Of a stretch of DNA of 64,000 bases, positions 25,908 through 34,597 are shown one piece after another. This stretch comes from Paenibacillus amylolyticus. GTDB lineage: Bacteria; Bacillota; Bacilli; Paenibacillales; Paenibacillaceae. The notes beneath the pieces are model-generated. The model saw only the letters and a program-made list of their open reading frames with translations. It searched no databases and was not told the DNA's origin. The stretch lies in contig NZ_BCNV01000005.1 of the NCBI RefSeq assembly GCF_001570725.1, positions 372,001 to 436,000 on the forward strand, written 5' to 3'. Position 1 is the stretch's first letter, and every line of letters starts with the position of its first letter. A program made the translations under genes and the position numbers.

Positions 25908-26840
25908 ATGATGACAGAGTTGCTTGATCCCAAGAACGATTATGTGTTCAAAAGAATCTTTGGAAGTGAAGAGAATAAGGATGTTCTTCTGGCTTTTCTG
26001 AATCACACCTTCAAAAATGCAGGTGAATCCTTACTGACCGAGATTGTGTTAATCAACCCTTACCTGGACAAGGATACCCCGAGAGATAAACAGTCCATTC
26101 TGGACATACGGGCCAAAACAGATCAAGGTGAGCTAATTAATGTTGAAATGCAATTGTTTAATCAGTATGATTTAGAGAAGAGGACTTTGTTCTATTGGGG
26201 TAAACAATACTCTGGACAATTACTTGAAGGACAGAGATATAGTCAACTCAAAAAATGCGTAGCGATCAACATTGTTAATTTCAAAATGCTCGCTAATGAT
26301 CAGTACCACAATGTATTTCATTTAAGAGAAGACCATACGGATATTCCGTTGACGGATGTTATAGAGATTCATTTTATGGAAATACCAAAGCTGAATGATG
26401 AAAATATTCAAATAAAGGATGGATTGGTGCGTTGGCTGTTATTTCTGAAAGGAATGACTAAATCAAGCTGGGAGGCGTTAATGATGCACGAACCCGAACC
26501 GGCTTTGAAAAAAGCCATGAGTGTATTAGAGTTTCTGAGCCAGGATGAGCAAGCACGTCAACGATATATCGACCGTCAGAAATTTCTATGGGATGAAGCT
26601 TCCATGATTGAGGGTGCACGAGAAGAGGGTCTCAAGAAAGGCATGGAGGAAGGAATTCAAAAAGGAATCAAAGAGGGAATTAAAGAAGGAATTAAAGAAG
26701 GAATTAAAGAAGGTGAAACTGAGAGCAAGCGGAAAATCGCAATGAATATGCTCAATTTAGGTCTTGATCAGGCTACTATTATTAAAGCTACCGGGCTAAC
26801 CTCATCTGAATTAGAGGAACTGCAAAAAGAAAAGCAATAA
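25908..26840 (+). CDS. Rpn-family PD-(D/E)XK nuclease
   Basis: 310 residues. The N-terminus LLDPKNDYVFKRIFGSEENK and the nuclease core SILDIRAKTDQGELINVEMQ identify the Rpn/PDDEXK_2 family, related to recombination-promoting nucleases once annotated as transposases. The catalytic D and E-x-Q residues of the core are present. Near the C-terminus lies a tandem GIKE repeat encoded by 12-bp units (26628-26711), then a short helical end. It stands alone between terminators. The codon use is more A+T-rich than that of most neighbours, consistent with transfer. Family members such as RpnA have been linked to DNA breaks, and some to phage defence. Confidence 0.85.
   Translation: MMTELLDPKNDYVFKRIFGSEENKDVLLAFLNHTFKNAGESLLTEIVLINPYLDKDTPRDKQSILDIRAKTDQGELINVEMQLFNQYDLEKRTLFYWGKQYSGQLLEGQRYSQLKKCVAINIVNFKMLANDQYHNVFHLREDHTDIPLTDVIEIHFMEIPKLNDENIQIKDGLVRWLLFLKGMTKSSWEALMMHEPEPALKKAMSVLEFLSQDEQARQRYIDRQKFLWDEASMIEGAREEGLKKGMEEGIQKGIKEGIKEGIKEGIKEGETESKRKIAMNMLNLGLDQATIIKATGLTSSELEELQKEKQ
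26628..26711 (+). repeat. Seven in-frame 12-bp repeats in the Rpn-family gene
   Basis: Units encode GLKK, GMEE, GIQK, GIKE, GIKE, GIKE and GIKE. The last three units (GGAATTAAAGAA, 26676-26711) are identical at DNA level. The unit length is a multiple of three, so copy-number change would alter length without frameshift. Confidence 0.85.
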
Positions 26841-26870
26841 GCACTCTGGAGCTATCCTTTGATTGATATA

Positions 26871-26916
26871 AGGCGACCATACCCAAAGTACATTGGGAGG
26901 GATGCCTCTTTTTTTT
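26871..26916 (+). terminator. Rho-independent terminator after the Rpn-family gene
   Basis: An interrupted stem (AGGC, CC, CCCAA with TTGGG, GG, GCCT) around AGTACA is followed by a run of eight T. Confidence 0.75.
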
Positions 26917-26977
26917 GGAAATTTTAAATATGAAAAATCTCTTCCCATAAATACACTTGATACATGTATCCACTCAT

Positions 26978-27007
26978 AATAACATACGTTATATAACATT
27001 CGTTATT
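26978..27007. promoter_or_regulatory. Palindromic operator-like site before the TetR gene
   Basis: The 30-bp stretch starts AATAAC and ends GTTATT with GTTATATAAC at its centre. The inverted halves match at most positions. A -35 candidate TTGATA (26957-26962) lies just upstream, so a bound repressor would overlap the -10 region. Autoregulation by the TetR protein is the simple reading. Confidence 0.55.
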
Positions 27008-27027
27008 AACAAGGGAAGGAGAATCAT

Positions 27028-27600
27028 ATGCCACCCAAATCCAAGATTACGCAAGAAAAGGTGTTATCCGCCGCCTTTGAGCTTGTACGGGCTCAAGGCT
27101 TGGAGGCGCTAACTGCGCGAAATGTTGCACACACGCTCCATTGTTCCACCCAACCGATCTATAGTCTCTATAACAACATTGAAGAGCTGAAATCAAACGT
27201 GTATGACAAGGCTGCTGAATTCGCCCGTCACAGTATGGTGGAGTATAAGGACGATGCAAATTCCCCTGCTTTGAACCTGACGATTGGGTTCCTATACTTT
27301 GCACAGAATGAGAAGCAGTTATTTCGAACGTTGTATCTTTCGGGATACCGACAATACGATCCCCACACCGATCAGTTTCTGGGTGAAGAATTAACTACGT
27401 CTTATATGCGATATAGCAAGCGGTTGCAGGATGTATCGGTGGAGCAACTCAAACGCATTTTCCTTAAACTGACGATATATCTGATTGGTATTGGAACACT
27501 TTTGAACTCTCATACCCTGGAATTGGACATGAATGAAGCGATCGAAATGATCCGGGAAATGTACGAGATGTTGTTACACAAGGAAGGTCTCACTTATTAA
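27028..27600 (+). CDS. TetR family transcriptional regulator
   Basis: 190 residues. The helix-turn-helix is LSAAFELVRAQGLEALTARNVA followed by CSTQPIYSLYNNIEELK (outline of residues 11-55). The C-terminal domain is alpha-helical and of TetR_C-like length. AAGGGAAGGAG precedes ATG 27028. A palindrome covers its promoter. It is followed after 21 bases by a phosphotransferase-fold gene, probably co-transcribed. The inducer is unknown. Confidence 0.87.
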   Translation: MPPKSKITQEKVLSAAFELVRAQGLEALTARNVAHTLHCSTQPIYSLYNNIEELKSNVYDKAAEFARHSMVEYKDDANSPALNLTIGFLYFAQNEKQLFRTLYLSGYRQYDPHTDQFLGEELTTSYMRYSKRLQDVSVEQLKRIFLKLTIYLIGIGTLLNSHTLELDMNEAIEMIREMYEMLLHKEGLTY

Positions 27601-27621
27601 TCCATTGAAGGAGTGAGCATC

Positions 27622-28482
27622 ATGGTCCATAGGCTTGGCAACAAAATTGGAGAAGGTGGATGTGCGGAAGTATTTGAATGGGAAGATGGGAGCAAGATCG
27701 TTAAACTGGCTAAACCGAACACCATTACGTCTGCTTTGGAGGCCGAACTTCATCATTGCCACATTGCTTCGGCGTGTGGGCTGCCGGTTCCCAAGCCGTA
27801 TGATCTGGTGACTGTCGAGGGGCGATCAGGGATTGTATTCGAACGGATTGATGGCGAGACGATTATGAAGCGTTTTGTAGACAGAGCGGTAGAGCAGTCC
27901 AGAATGCAGCAACCGTTGGATTTCAGCGAAGATTTCGTGAATGCCCGGATTACAGCACAGCTTTTTCACCAGATTCATTCGCATTCAGTGGCCCATATGC
28001 CGAGTCAGCGGGAAAATATCAAGCATAATATTGTTGCAGCTCAATACTTGGCAGAAGCGGAGAAAGCTGCCGTGATTGCCCATTTGGATCGATTACCGAT
28101 GAAGCAGCAACTATGTCACGGTGATCCCAACCCGGGTAACATACTCCTTCGAGATCATGATGCAGTCATTATTGACTGGAACAATGCCTCTACCGGGAAT
28201 CCGGAAGCAGACTTGGCCGAATACATTATTATGATTCGATACGCCATACTGCCTCCGCATCTGCCACATGAAGCGACGGTTGTTCTCGATGCTACCAGAG
28301 AGGCCAGCATTCGCATCTTTATGGAGGAGTATGAGAAGTTGTCTGGTATCCGTTATGCAGATGTTGAACCCTGGATTGCGCCTGTTGCAGCACGCAAACT
28401 GATTGCAGATGCCATATCCGATGCGGAGAAAATAATGCTTATGGACGAAATTAGAAGAAGACTCCGTACTCCCTATTCCTGA
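27622..28482 (+). CDS. Phosphotransferase of the APH/kinase fold
   Basis: 286 residues. A glycine-rich N-terminal loop (KIGEGGCAEVFEW) with a Lys in SKIVKLAKP is followed by the catalytic loop CHGDPNPGN (residues 165-173) and the metal-binding VIIDWNNAS (182-190). These are the signatures of aminoglycoside phosphotransferase-type enzymes. An upstream GTG (27613) is in frame, but GAAGGAG is correctly spaced for ATG 27622. Co-transcription with the TetR gene suggests an inducible modifying enzyme; the substrate is not predictable. Confidence 0.8.
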   Translation: MVHRLGNKIGEGGCAEVFEWEDGSKIVKLAKPNTITSALEAELHHCHIASACGLPVPKPYDLVTVEGRSGIVFERIDGETIMKRFVDRAVEQSRMQQPLDFSEDFVNARITAQLFHQIHSHSVAHMPSQRENIKHNIVAAQYLAEAEKAAVIAHLDRLPMKQQLCHGDPNPGNILLRDHDAVIIDWNNASTGNPEADLAEYIIMIRYAILPPHLPHEATVVLDATREASIRIFMEEYEKLSGIRYADVEPWIAPVAARKLIADAISDAEKIMLMDEIRRRLRTPYS

Positions 28483-28515
28483 GTAAAACCTTACGCTCTA
28501 GCTGTACCAATGGCG

Positions 28516-28548
28516 ACCATCTACACACATTGTGGGTGGTTTTTTTAC
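28516..28548 (+). terminator. Rho-independent terminator after the phosphotransferase gene
   Basis: ACCATCTACA pairs with TGTGGGTGGT (two wobble pairs) around a short loop, followed by seven T. Confidence 0.75.
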
Positions 28549-28822
28549 TTTATGTAATGTTTTCTATCACAATCAACCGATGAAAGTAAATTGGAAGCGG
28601 TTCAACCATTGACGGATATCAGGTCGCACCTTAATATTAGGGAAACACAAAAACACCAACACGGGTCATGGACTTCAGTCGCATGAGAAAAGTCTATATT
28701 TGTCTGCTTTTGTCGATCAAAGCAACAATGCGTTGAAGCGTTCGTTTTGTCCCGCCCTATCGTGTCAATGGAATAGCGATTAGGGTAACCACATTTTATA
28801 AGATGGAGAGGGGTTCTCACAC
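28549..28822. other. Leader/intergenic region without recognised element
   Basis: These 274 bases precede a three-gene ABC importer. I looked for T-box, TPP, SAM and other riboswitch signatures and for a conserved promoter and found nothing convincing. GGAGAGGGG before ATG 28823 is the ribosome binding site. Confidence 0.4.
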
Positions 28823-29872
28823 ATGAAAAAGAAATTCTGGATGTCACTGATGATGGTTGCTTCAATGATCGTTGCGGCAGGTTGCGGAAATAACAGCGGT
28901 ACAGGCTCGGAATCCGAAGGATCGGGGAGCACAACAGGTGGAGGCAGCGAGGAAAAGTCATACCAGATTGCCATCTCCCAAATTGTTGAACATCCATCCC
29001 TGGATGCTACACGCGAAGGATTTATTGCAGCCCTGAAGGATGCGGGCATTGAAGAAAACAAAAACCTCAAAATTGATTACAATAACGCGCAGGGTGATTC
29101 GACGAACAACCTGTCCATTGCACAGAAAATCTCGGGTGATTCCAAAAATGACCTCGTACTTGGCATCGCAACACCATCTGCGCTGGCTTTGGCTCAACAA
29201 GTGAAGGACAAGCCATTGTTGTTCGCAGCGGTAACAGACCCACTGGGTGCCAAACTGGTGACCGATATGGATAAGCCGGGTGGTAATGTTACAGGTGCAT
29301 CCGACACGAATCCGGAGGCGATCGTACAATTGGCTGACTTTATCGCTAAAAATCTGCCGGATGTGAAGACAGTAGGTCTGGTGATTAACGAAGGCGAACC
29401 GAATGCGGTGGTTATGGCAGATAACGCTGAAAAGGCGCTGGCAACACATAATATCAAGCTGGTGAAAGCACCCGTTACGAATACATCGGAAGTAAAACAG
29501 GCTACGGATTCCCTCGTTGGCAAAGTAGACGCATTCTACATTACGCTCGATAACTCTGTCGTGAGTGCGGTGGATACGATTATTCAAACGGCGAACAACA
29601 ACAAAATTCCGTTCTTCTCCAGTGATCGGGATACCGTTGAAAAAGGAGCCTTCGCAACCGTTGGCTTCAAATATTATGACCATGGATATCAGGTGGGTGA
29701 GATGGCCGCGGACATTCTGAAAAACGGTACGAAACCTGGTGATATGAAAGTCACCGTTCCGGACAAGCTGGATCTGATCCTGAACCTGAAAGCGGCTGAA
29801 GCCCAAGGCATCACGGTTACGGATGAGATGAAGGCGGAAGTGCAAGACCAAGACAACAACATTATTCAATAA
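28823..29872 (+). CDS. ABC transporter substrate-binding lipoprotein (ABC_sub_bind family)
   Basis: 349 residues. A signal peptide with lipobox VAAGC (Cys21) and a Gly/Ser-rich spacer lead into the fold YQIAISQIVEHPSLDATREGF, then LVLGIATPSALAL and FAAVTDPLGAKLV. This is the PF04392 type, whose characterised members include tryptophan- or tyrosine-binding proteins of Gram-positive bacteria. The downstream permease and ATPase genes complete the importer. A terminator hairpin between this gene and the permease would give excess binding protein. The ligand is probably an amino acid or aromatic compound by analogy with TrpX, not proven. Confidence 0.87.
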   Translation: MKKKFWMSLMMVASMIVAAGCGNNSGTGSESEGSGSTTGGGSEEKSYQIAISQIVEHPSLDATREGFIAALKDAGIEENKNLKIDYNNAQGDSTNNLSIAQKISGDSKNDLVLGIATPSALALAQQVKDKPLLFAAVTDPLGAKLVTDMDKPGGNVTGASDTNPEAIVQLADFIAKNLPDVKTVGLVINEGEPNAVVMADNAEKALATHNIKLVKAPVTNTSEVKQATDSLVGKVDAFYITLDNSVVSAVDTIIQTANNNKIPFFSSDRDTVEKGAFATVGFKYYDHGYQVGEMAADILKNGTKPGDMKVTVPDKLDLILNLKAAEAQGITVTDEMKAEVQDQDNNIIQ

Positions 29873-29905
29873 TCTGACCGGACAATAATCCGGCAGGATG
29901 GATGC

Positions 29906-29940
29906 GAGGCGAACGTGCAACGGGTTCGCCTCATTCTTTT
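29906..29940 (+). terminator. Hairpin and T-rich tract inside the ABC importer operon
   Basis: A perfect 9-bp stem (GAGGCGAAC at 29906-29914 with GTTCGCCTC at 29924-29932) is followed by ATTCTTTT. It is a partial terminator that would lower expression of permease and ATPase relative to the binding protein. Confidence 0.7.
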
Positions 29941-29962
29941 CGATAGACAGGGAGGAAGTAGC

Positions 29963-30883
29963 GTGAGTATAAGCTGGAATTCAATTGAAGGAGCGATCGA
30001 GCTGGGGCTTTTATACGCACTGATGGCACTTGGTGTGTATATTACGTTCCGCATACTCGATTTCCCTGACCTTACCGTAGACGGAAGTTTTACAACAGGA
30101 GGCGCAATTGCGGCGGTGATGATCTCCAATGACTTCTCTCCTTGGCTCGCCTGTTTGGCGGCAATGGCTGGCGGCATGGTGGGTGGGGCTTGTACAGGTC
30201 TGCTTCATACCAAAGGCAAAATCAACGGATTGTTATCCGGGATTTTGATGATGATTGCGCTCTACTCCATTAATATGCGTATTCTTGGCGCACCGAATAA
30301 ATCCATTATGGGCATGGATAATCCATTCTCGGGTGAGCATGTCATGGTGCTTATTATTATCGTGGTGCTGGTGTTTAAAATTATGCTCGATCTGTTCATG
30401 AAAACAGATATTGGACTGGCTCTTCGCGCCACAGGTGATAACAAACGCATGATTCGCAGCTTTGGTGCGAATACGGATGTGACTACCATTGTAGGTGTCA
30501 GCTTATCCAATGGACTGGTTGCACTATCTGGTGCATTTATTGCCCAGCAATCAGGCTTTGCGGACATTACGATGGGCATTGGTATGATCGTCATTGGTTT
30601 GGCTTCGGTAATTATCGGTGAAGCTATTCTCGGTGCAAGAACGGTATTCTGGGCTACACTCGCAGCGATTGTTGGTTCGATCATATACCGGATTGTAGTC
30701 GCACTTGCCCTTCAGGTGGAGTGGTTCGACACGTCGGATCTCAAGCTGATTACCGCAGTGATCGTCATTATCGCCCTTGTATTCCCAACGATGCAGCGCT
30801 CCATGAAGCAGCGTAGTTTGGCTCGCAAACGAACGGAAGAGTTGATGCGATCCGGGGGTCAGCAGACGAAGGGAGGTATGTGA
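29963..30883 (+). CDS. ABC transporter permease (BPD_transp_2 type)
   Basis: 306 residues with about eight membrane segments. Family segments include IELGLLYALMALGVYITFRIL, DLTVDGSFTTGGA and LGLALRATGDNKRMIRSFG-like sequence (here IGLALRATGDNKRM), as in LivH/RbsC-related permeases linked to ABC_sub_bind proteins. The frame is open from 29915, but GTG 29963 follows CAGGGAGGAAG with correct spacing and excludes the hairpin. The stop overlaps the GTG that precedes the ATPase start. Confidence 0.85.
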   Translation: MSISWNSIEGAIELGLLYALMALGVYITFRILDFPDLTVDGSFTTGGAIAAVMISNDFSPWLACLAAMAGGMVGGACTGLLHTKGKINGLLSGILMMIALYSINMRILGAPNKSIMGMDNPFSGEHVMVLIIIVVLVFKIMLDLFMKTDIGLALRATGDNKRMIRSFGANTDVTTIVGVSLSNGLVALSGAFIAQQSGFADITMGIGMIVIGLASVIIGEAILGARTVFWATLAAIVGSIIYRIVVALALQVEWFDTSDLKLITAVIVIIALVFPTMQRSMKQRSLARKRTEELMRSGGQQTKGGM

Positions 30884-30885
30884 TC

Positions 30886-31680
30886 ATGCTGGAGATTACG
30901 CAAGTAACCAAGCTGTTCAACCCAGGCACAACGGATGAGAAGACCGCGCTGGTTGGTGTGAATCTGACGATGAATCCGGGAGATTTTGTGACGGTGATTG
31001 GCAGTAACGGAGCCGGGAAATCCACGCTGATGAACATCATCTCGGGGGTGATGAAGCCGGATATGGGCGATGTGTTGATCAATGACCGTTCGATTAAAAA
31101 CCTGCCGGAGCATAAGCGCAGTAGCTGGATTGGCCGGGTGTTTCAGGACCCGATGGCAGGAACAGCACCACATATGTCCATTGAAGAAAATATGGCGATG
31201 GCATACAAACGTGGCAAAGGACGTGGACTAGGCTTCGGAGTAACCCGTGCCAGACGTGAAATTTTCAATACGCAACTGGAGAAGCTGGGAATTGGATTGG
31301 AGAAGCGGCCTAACGCGAAAGTCGGTCTCTTGTCAGGCGGGGAGCGGCAGGCACTCAGTCTGTTGATGGCGACCTTTACCCAGCCGCAGATTTTGTTATT
31401 GGATGAGCATACGGCAGCCCTTGACCCTTCACGTGCCGAACTGATCACGGAACTGACGGAGACACTTGTACGTGAGATGAGACTTACTACACTGATGGTG
31501 ACGCACAATATGGAACAGGCGATTCGTCTGGGTAACCGTTTGATCATGATGGACAAAGGCCGAATTATTCTGGATGTGAGCGAAGAGCGCAAGCGTACGT
31601 TGACTGTACCTGAGTTGCTTGGTGAATTCGAGCGTATTAGCGGCAAAAAAATGGCGGACGATCGCGTCGTGCTGGGTTAA
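30886..31680 (+). CDS. ABC transporter ATP-binding protein
   Basis: 264 residues. Walker A GSNGAGKST, Q-loop FQDPMAGTAPHMS, signature LLSGGERQALSL, Walker B ILLLDEHTAALDP and switch His in MVTHNMEQA are all present. The Q-loop/EENMAMAYKRGK segment is typical of ATPases paired with PF04392 binding proteins. ATG 30886 has AGGGAGG in front; a GTG at 30880 is also in frame. Third gene of the importer operon. Confidence 0.88.
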   Translation: MLEITQVTKLFNPGTTDEKTALVGVNLTMNPGDFVTVIGSNGAGKSTLMNIISGVMKPDMGDVLINDRSIKNLPEHKRSSWIGRVFQDPMAGTAPHMSIEENMAMAYKRGKGRGLGFGVTRARREIFNTQLEKLGIGLEKRPNAKVGLLSGGERQALSLLMATFTQPQILLLDEHTAALDPSRAELITELTETLVREMRLTTLMVTHNMEQAIRLGNRLIMMDKGRIILDVSEERKRTLTVPELLGEFERISGKKMADDRVVLG

Positions 31681-31749
31681 GACAAGTGAATACTTGTTGG
31701 AAGAAAAGGTATACGTAGCGTGATTTACAATCTAATCCAGCTCTAAGAT

Positions 31750-31797
31750 ATACCATAAAAAACCTTTTGCGTTCTCGCAAAGGGTTTTTGTGGTATG
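31750..31797 (+). terminator. Rho-independent terminator after the ABC importer operon
   Basis: AAACCTTTTGCG pairs with CGCAAAGGGTTT around TTCT, extended by ATACCA/TGGTAT outside, with a T run in the right flank. Confidence 0.9.
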
Positions 31798-31878
31798 TTG
31801 AACTCGTTGATAAGAAAAAATGGAATGAATCTATACGATTTCGGATTAGTGAATTATACATAGTAGGAGGAACCAGGC

Positions 31879-33057
31879 ATGTCTTTGCAACTGGATGAAG
31901 GGACATATACGGTAACACGGCGTACGGAATCCATCCGTCTGCTGGCGAAGGAATTTGCGCTGCTGCACTTCCTGTATGAAAACAAGGAAAAAGCCTTCAC
32001 CCGCAGTCAACTGCTGGACCGGGTATGGCCCCTGGAATATCCGGTTGAACGAACCGTGGATGATCATATCTATCGTCTGCGCAAGAAGCTGAAACGCTGG
32101 GATGAGATCAGTCTGGATACGGTACGGGGCTACGGCTATCGGCTTGCTGTGCATGAGAACAAATCCGTTCTACCCGCTAGCCCCTCTGCTCAGGACCCAG
32201 AAATGCAGGAAGTCATTCACGGATTACTTCGTAAATATCACTTGTTTGGGCAGGGGAACGCCATACAGACCCTGGTTCAACAGCAGGAAGCGCTCGGCAT
32301 TCAGATTGTCCCGTATTATCAGTTGTATATCCGCTTTATACAGGGAGATCTGGAATGGCTGATTACAACGAAAGAAGTCGATTTTGAAGAACGCATATAC
32401 TGGTTGTTAATTTTTGTTCACTCGCTAATTGAACCATCAGAAAGCTTGCCTCTGTATGAGCAGGCATTGAGTTCATCTGTATTGTCTGCGGATCAGCTTC
32501 GGGAACTCCGTATTCTGAACATAATTGAAGTCTATGCAGAGGTGGGTCAATACCAACGTGCCCGGATGCAGCTGGAGGAGACATATCGTGTGATAGAGAC
32601 TGACGAGCTAGTTAATTTCAAACTGCCAGTAGCGCTTGCAGCGTTGTATGTGGAACTGTGGGGTGGCAGCGGTGAAGCGGTTGAGGCTCAGATGGCAGTC
32701 CTGCGAGCAGGATTAAAGGATGCTCCGTATCTGCGAGAGATTGGGCGTTTTCAGATGATGGATGGGTTATGGTTGCTTCGGCAAGGACGAGTTCGTGAAG
32801 CTGAACTTAGAATGGATGATGGTCTGGACGTATTGAAGATGTCGCTGAACGCACCGTTATATCTGAATGCGGCATATCAGATCCTCCAATTCATGGGTCA
32901 ACATGGGATTGAAGGTAGACTTCGCAGTAAATATCGTCAAGTGTACGCAGAGATCGGCAAAAGTTACGGTGTTCCCATATATGGACAGCAAATTGTGGAT
33001 GAAGTACGTAACTTTTTATCCCCTATCGTTCCATCCTCTGATCTTCCTCTGATATAA
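31879..33057 (+). CDS. OmpR-type winged-helix regulator with helical-repeat domain
   Basis: 392 residues. The first about 90 residues are an OmpR/PhoB winged helix (LLAKEFALLHFLYENKEKAF, ERTVDDHIYRLRKKLKRW, TVRGYGYRL) without a receiver domain. The remaining about 300 residues are mainly helical and look like TPR or BTAD-type repeats (YQRARMQLEETYRVI, REAELRMDDGLDVL). This resembles SARP-like or MalT-like one-component regulators, with a protein or small-molecule sensor at the C-terminus. AGGAGG precedes ATG 31879. An MFS transporter follows after 69 bases and is the likely target or partner. Confidence 0.78.
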   Translation: MSLQLDEGTYTVTRRTESIRLLAKEFALLHFLYENKEKAFTRSQLLDRVWPLEYPVERTVDDHIYRLRKKLKRWDEISLDTVRGYGYRLAVHENKSVLPASPSAQDPEMQEVIHGLLRKYHLFGQGNAIQTLVQQQEALGIQIVPYYQLYIRFIQGDLEWLITTKEVDFEERIYWLLIFVHSLIEPSESLPLYEQALSSSVLSADQLRELRILNIIEVYAEVGQYQRARMQLEETYRVIETDELVNFKLPVALAALYVELWGGSGEAVEAQMAVLRAGLKDAPYLREIGRFQMMDGLWLLRQGRVREAELRMDDGLDVLKMSLNAPLYLNAAYQILQFMGQHGIEGRLRSKYRQVYAEIGKSYGVPIYGQQIVDEVRNFLSPIVPSSDLPLI

Positions 33058-33126
33058 CGCCCTTATGATTACAGCCAAGGAACACACAGGCCCCAAACGG
33101 CTGTAATCAAGGGAGGAAGTACGCGT

Positions 33127-34482
33127 ATGACCGTCATTTCAAATGAATCCACATCCAATGAATCCGACGAATTCACCGAATCAACCGCTTCATCTGCGGG
33201 ATCTTCCAAAAGCTTATGGACCAACCTCCAGTTTGTCCGCATGTTTATCGCATACTCGCTGGCTACGTTTGGAGACTGGTTCGATGCACTCGCCATCCAG
33301 GTGATGGTGGCCTACCGATGGGGTGCCGATCCACTGATCATTGCACTGATTCCTGTATGTATGGCTGTCCCGGGCATACTGCTGGGCTCCGTTGCAGGTG
33401 CCTTGGCTGATCGACTTCACAAAGTGAAAATCATGATCCTGTGCGATGTGATCACCGTGGGATTAACCGTTGCTATTTTATTCGTACCAAGCCCAGCATG
33501 GATGCTTCCACTTCTAGCCTTGCGGGCCATGATGGGGGTATTCCATGTTCCAGCTCAGCAGGCGTTAACCCGTCAGGTGGTGGCAGAGGAGCATCTGTTT
33601 CAGGCATCGTCCCTAAACGGTTTTGTGAGCCAGTGTTCGAAAGTGGCGGGACCACTTCTGGGTGCAGTCATTTTGGCCTTTTTCTCACCACAAATCTGTA
33701 TTGCCATCAATGCCTGTACCCGATTGTTGTCTGGCGCGGTGTTATGGCCCTTACGGCGTTTGGTGGAGAGGTCGGAGTCGGTTGAATCAGACGGAAGTGA
33801 TGCTGATGCAAAGGATGGTTCGGAATCGTTATTCACACAGTGGCAGCAAGGCTGGCATTTTATACGTCGCAGCCGCACCGTGCTGAGTACGATTTTGTTC
33901 GGCTGTTTTGGACTCATGGCCATTCTGATGATTGATTATCAGTTTACGACCCTTTTTCGGGAGATCAAGCCAGGTAACGAATCACTGCTCGGCTGGTTGG
34001 GGTCGTCGGCAGGAGCAGGGGCAGTAGTCATCATTTTGTTATTAAATCGCTTGCCGAGGATTGGGTATGGGTGGGGACTGGGTGGAGGATATCTGTTCGT
34101 GGGTGCCGGAATCGCTGCATTAGGGTGGATCGGCCCACAAACACCTGAAATTTGGGTCATTATCTGGGGCTTATGTATCGGGATAGGTAATGGACTCTTT
34201 ATGGTGACACTGAACTATTTATTGCAAAAAGAAACCCCTCCAGCCTATGTAGGGCGCGTCTTCGGCATCCAAAATTCACTATCCAGTGTTGTACTGGTCT
34301 TAGCTCCACTTGCAGGTGGAGCGCTCATTCGAGCTGCAGGGCCAAGTCCCACCTTTCAATATATCGGTCTCGCTACGCTGGTGATTGGTCTTGCCGGCAT
34401 TCTGCTACAGCGTATCTTGTGGGAGGGCAAGCAACCCCTCGTGTCTGAAGCAAAAGAAACCATTCCTCAGGAATCGGCCTGA
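33127..34482 (+). CDS. MFS transporter (enterobactin exporter-like branch)
   Basis: 451 residues with about twelve membrane segments. The N-terminal tail is rich in Ser, Glu and Thr and cytosolic. FVRMFIAYSLATFGDWFDALAI, then ADRLHKVKIMIL (the cytoplasmic loop 2-3 motif of MFS proteins) and RAMMGVFHVPAQQALTRQVV identify the MFS_3/EntS-like branch. It exports drugs or siderophore-like compounds by proton antiport. AAGGGAGG precedes ATG 33127. It is probably controlled by the regulator encoded just upstream. Confidence 0.88.
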   Translation: MTVISNESTSNESDEFTESTASSAGSSKSLWTNLQFVRMFIAYSLATFGDWFDALAIQVMVAYRWGADPLIIALIPVCMAVPGILLGSVAGALADRLHKVKIMILCDVITVGLTVAILFVPSPAWMLPLLALRAMMGVFHVPAQQALTRQVVAEEHLFQASSLNGFVSQCSKVAGPLLGAVILAFFSPQICIAINACTRLLSGAVLWPLRRLVERSESVESDGSDADAKDGSESLFTQWQQGWHFIRRSRTVLSTILFGCFGLMAILMIDYQFTTLFREIKPGNESLLGWLGSSAGAGAVVIILLLNRLPRIGYGWGLGGGYLFVGAGIAALGWIGPQTPEIWVIIWGLCIGIGNGLFMVTLNYLLQKETPPAYVGRVFGIQNSLSSVVLVLAPLAGGALIRAAGPSPTFQYIGLATLVIGLAGILLQRILWEGKQPLVSEAKETIPQESA

Positions 34483-34525
34483 CAGCCATACTTTGATCCC
34501 TATCATTAGTGCCTCTGCAAACCAA

Positions 34526-34566
34526 CAAACAGCCGCTTCCGGTATTCACCCGAAGGCGGCTGTTTG
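34526..34566. terminator. Hairpin between the MFS gene and the convergent surface-protein gene
   Basis: AAACAGCCGC and GGCGGCTGTTT pair through an internal TTCCGG/CCGAA region. The T tract on either side is short, so it may act as a shared bidirectional terminator. Confidence 0.6.
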
Positions 34567-34597
34567 CACATGGCATTGTTATGCATGATTGAACGAA

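Noticed and set aside
28549..28822. Possible T-box or other riboswitch before the ABC importer
   Set aside because: The conserved T-box sequence (AGGGTGG-type) and known riboswitch cores are not present; only chance-level similarity was seen.
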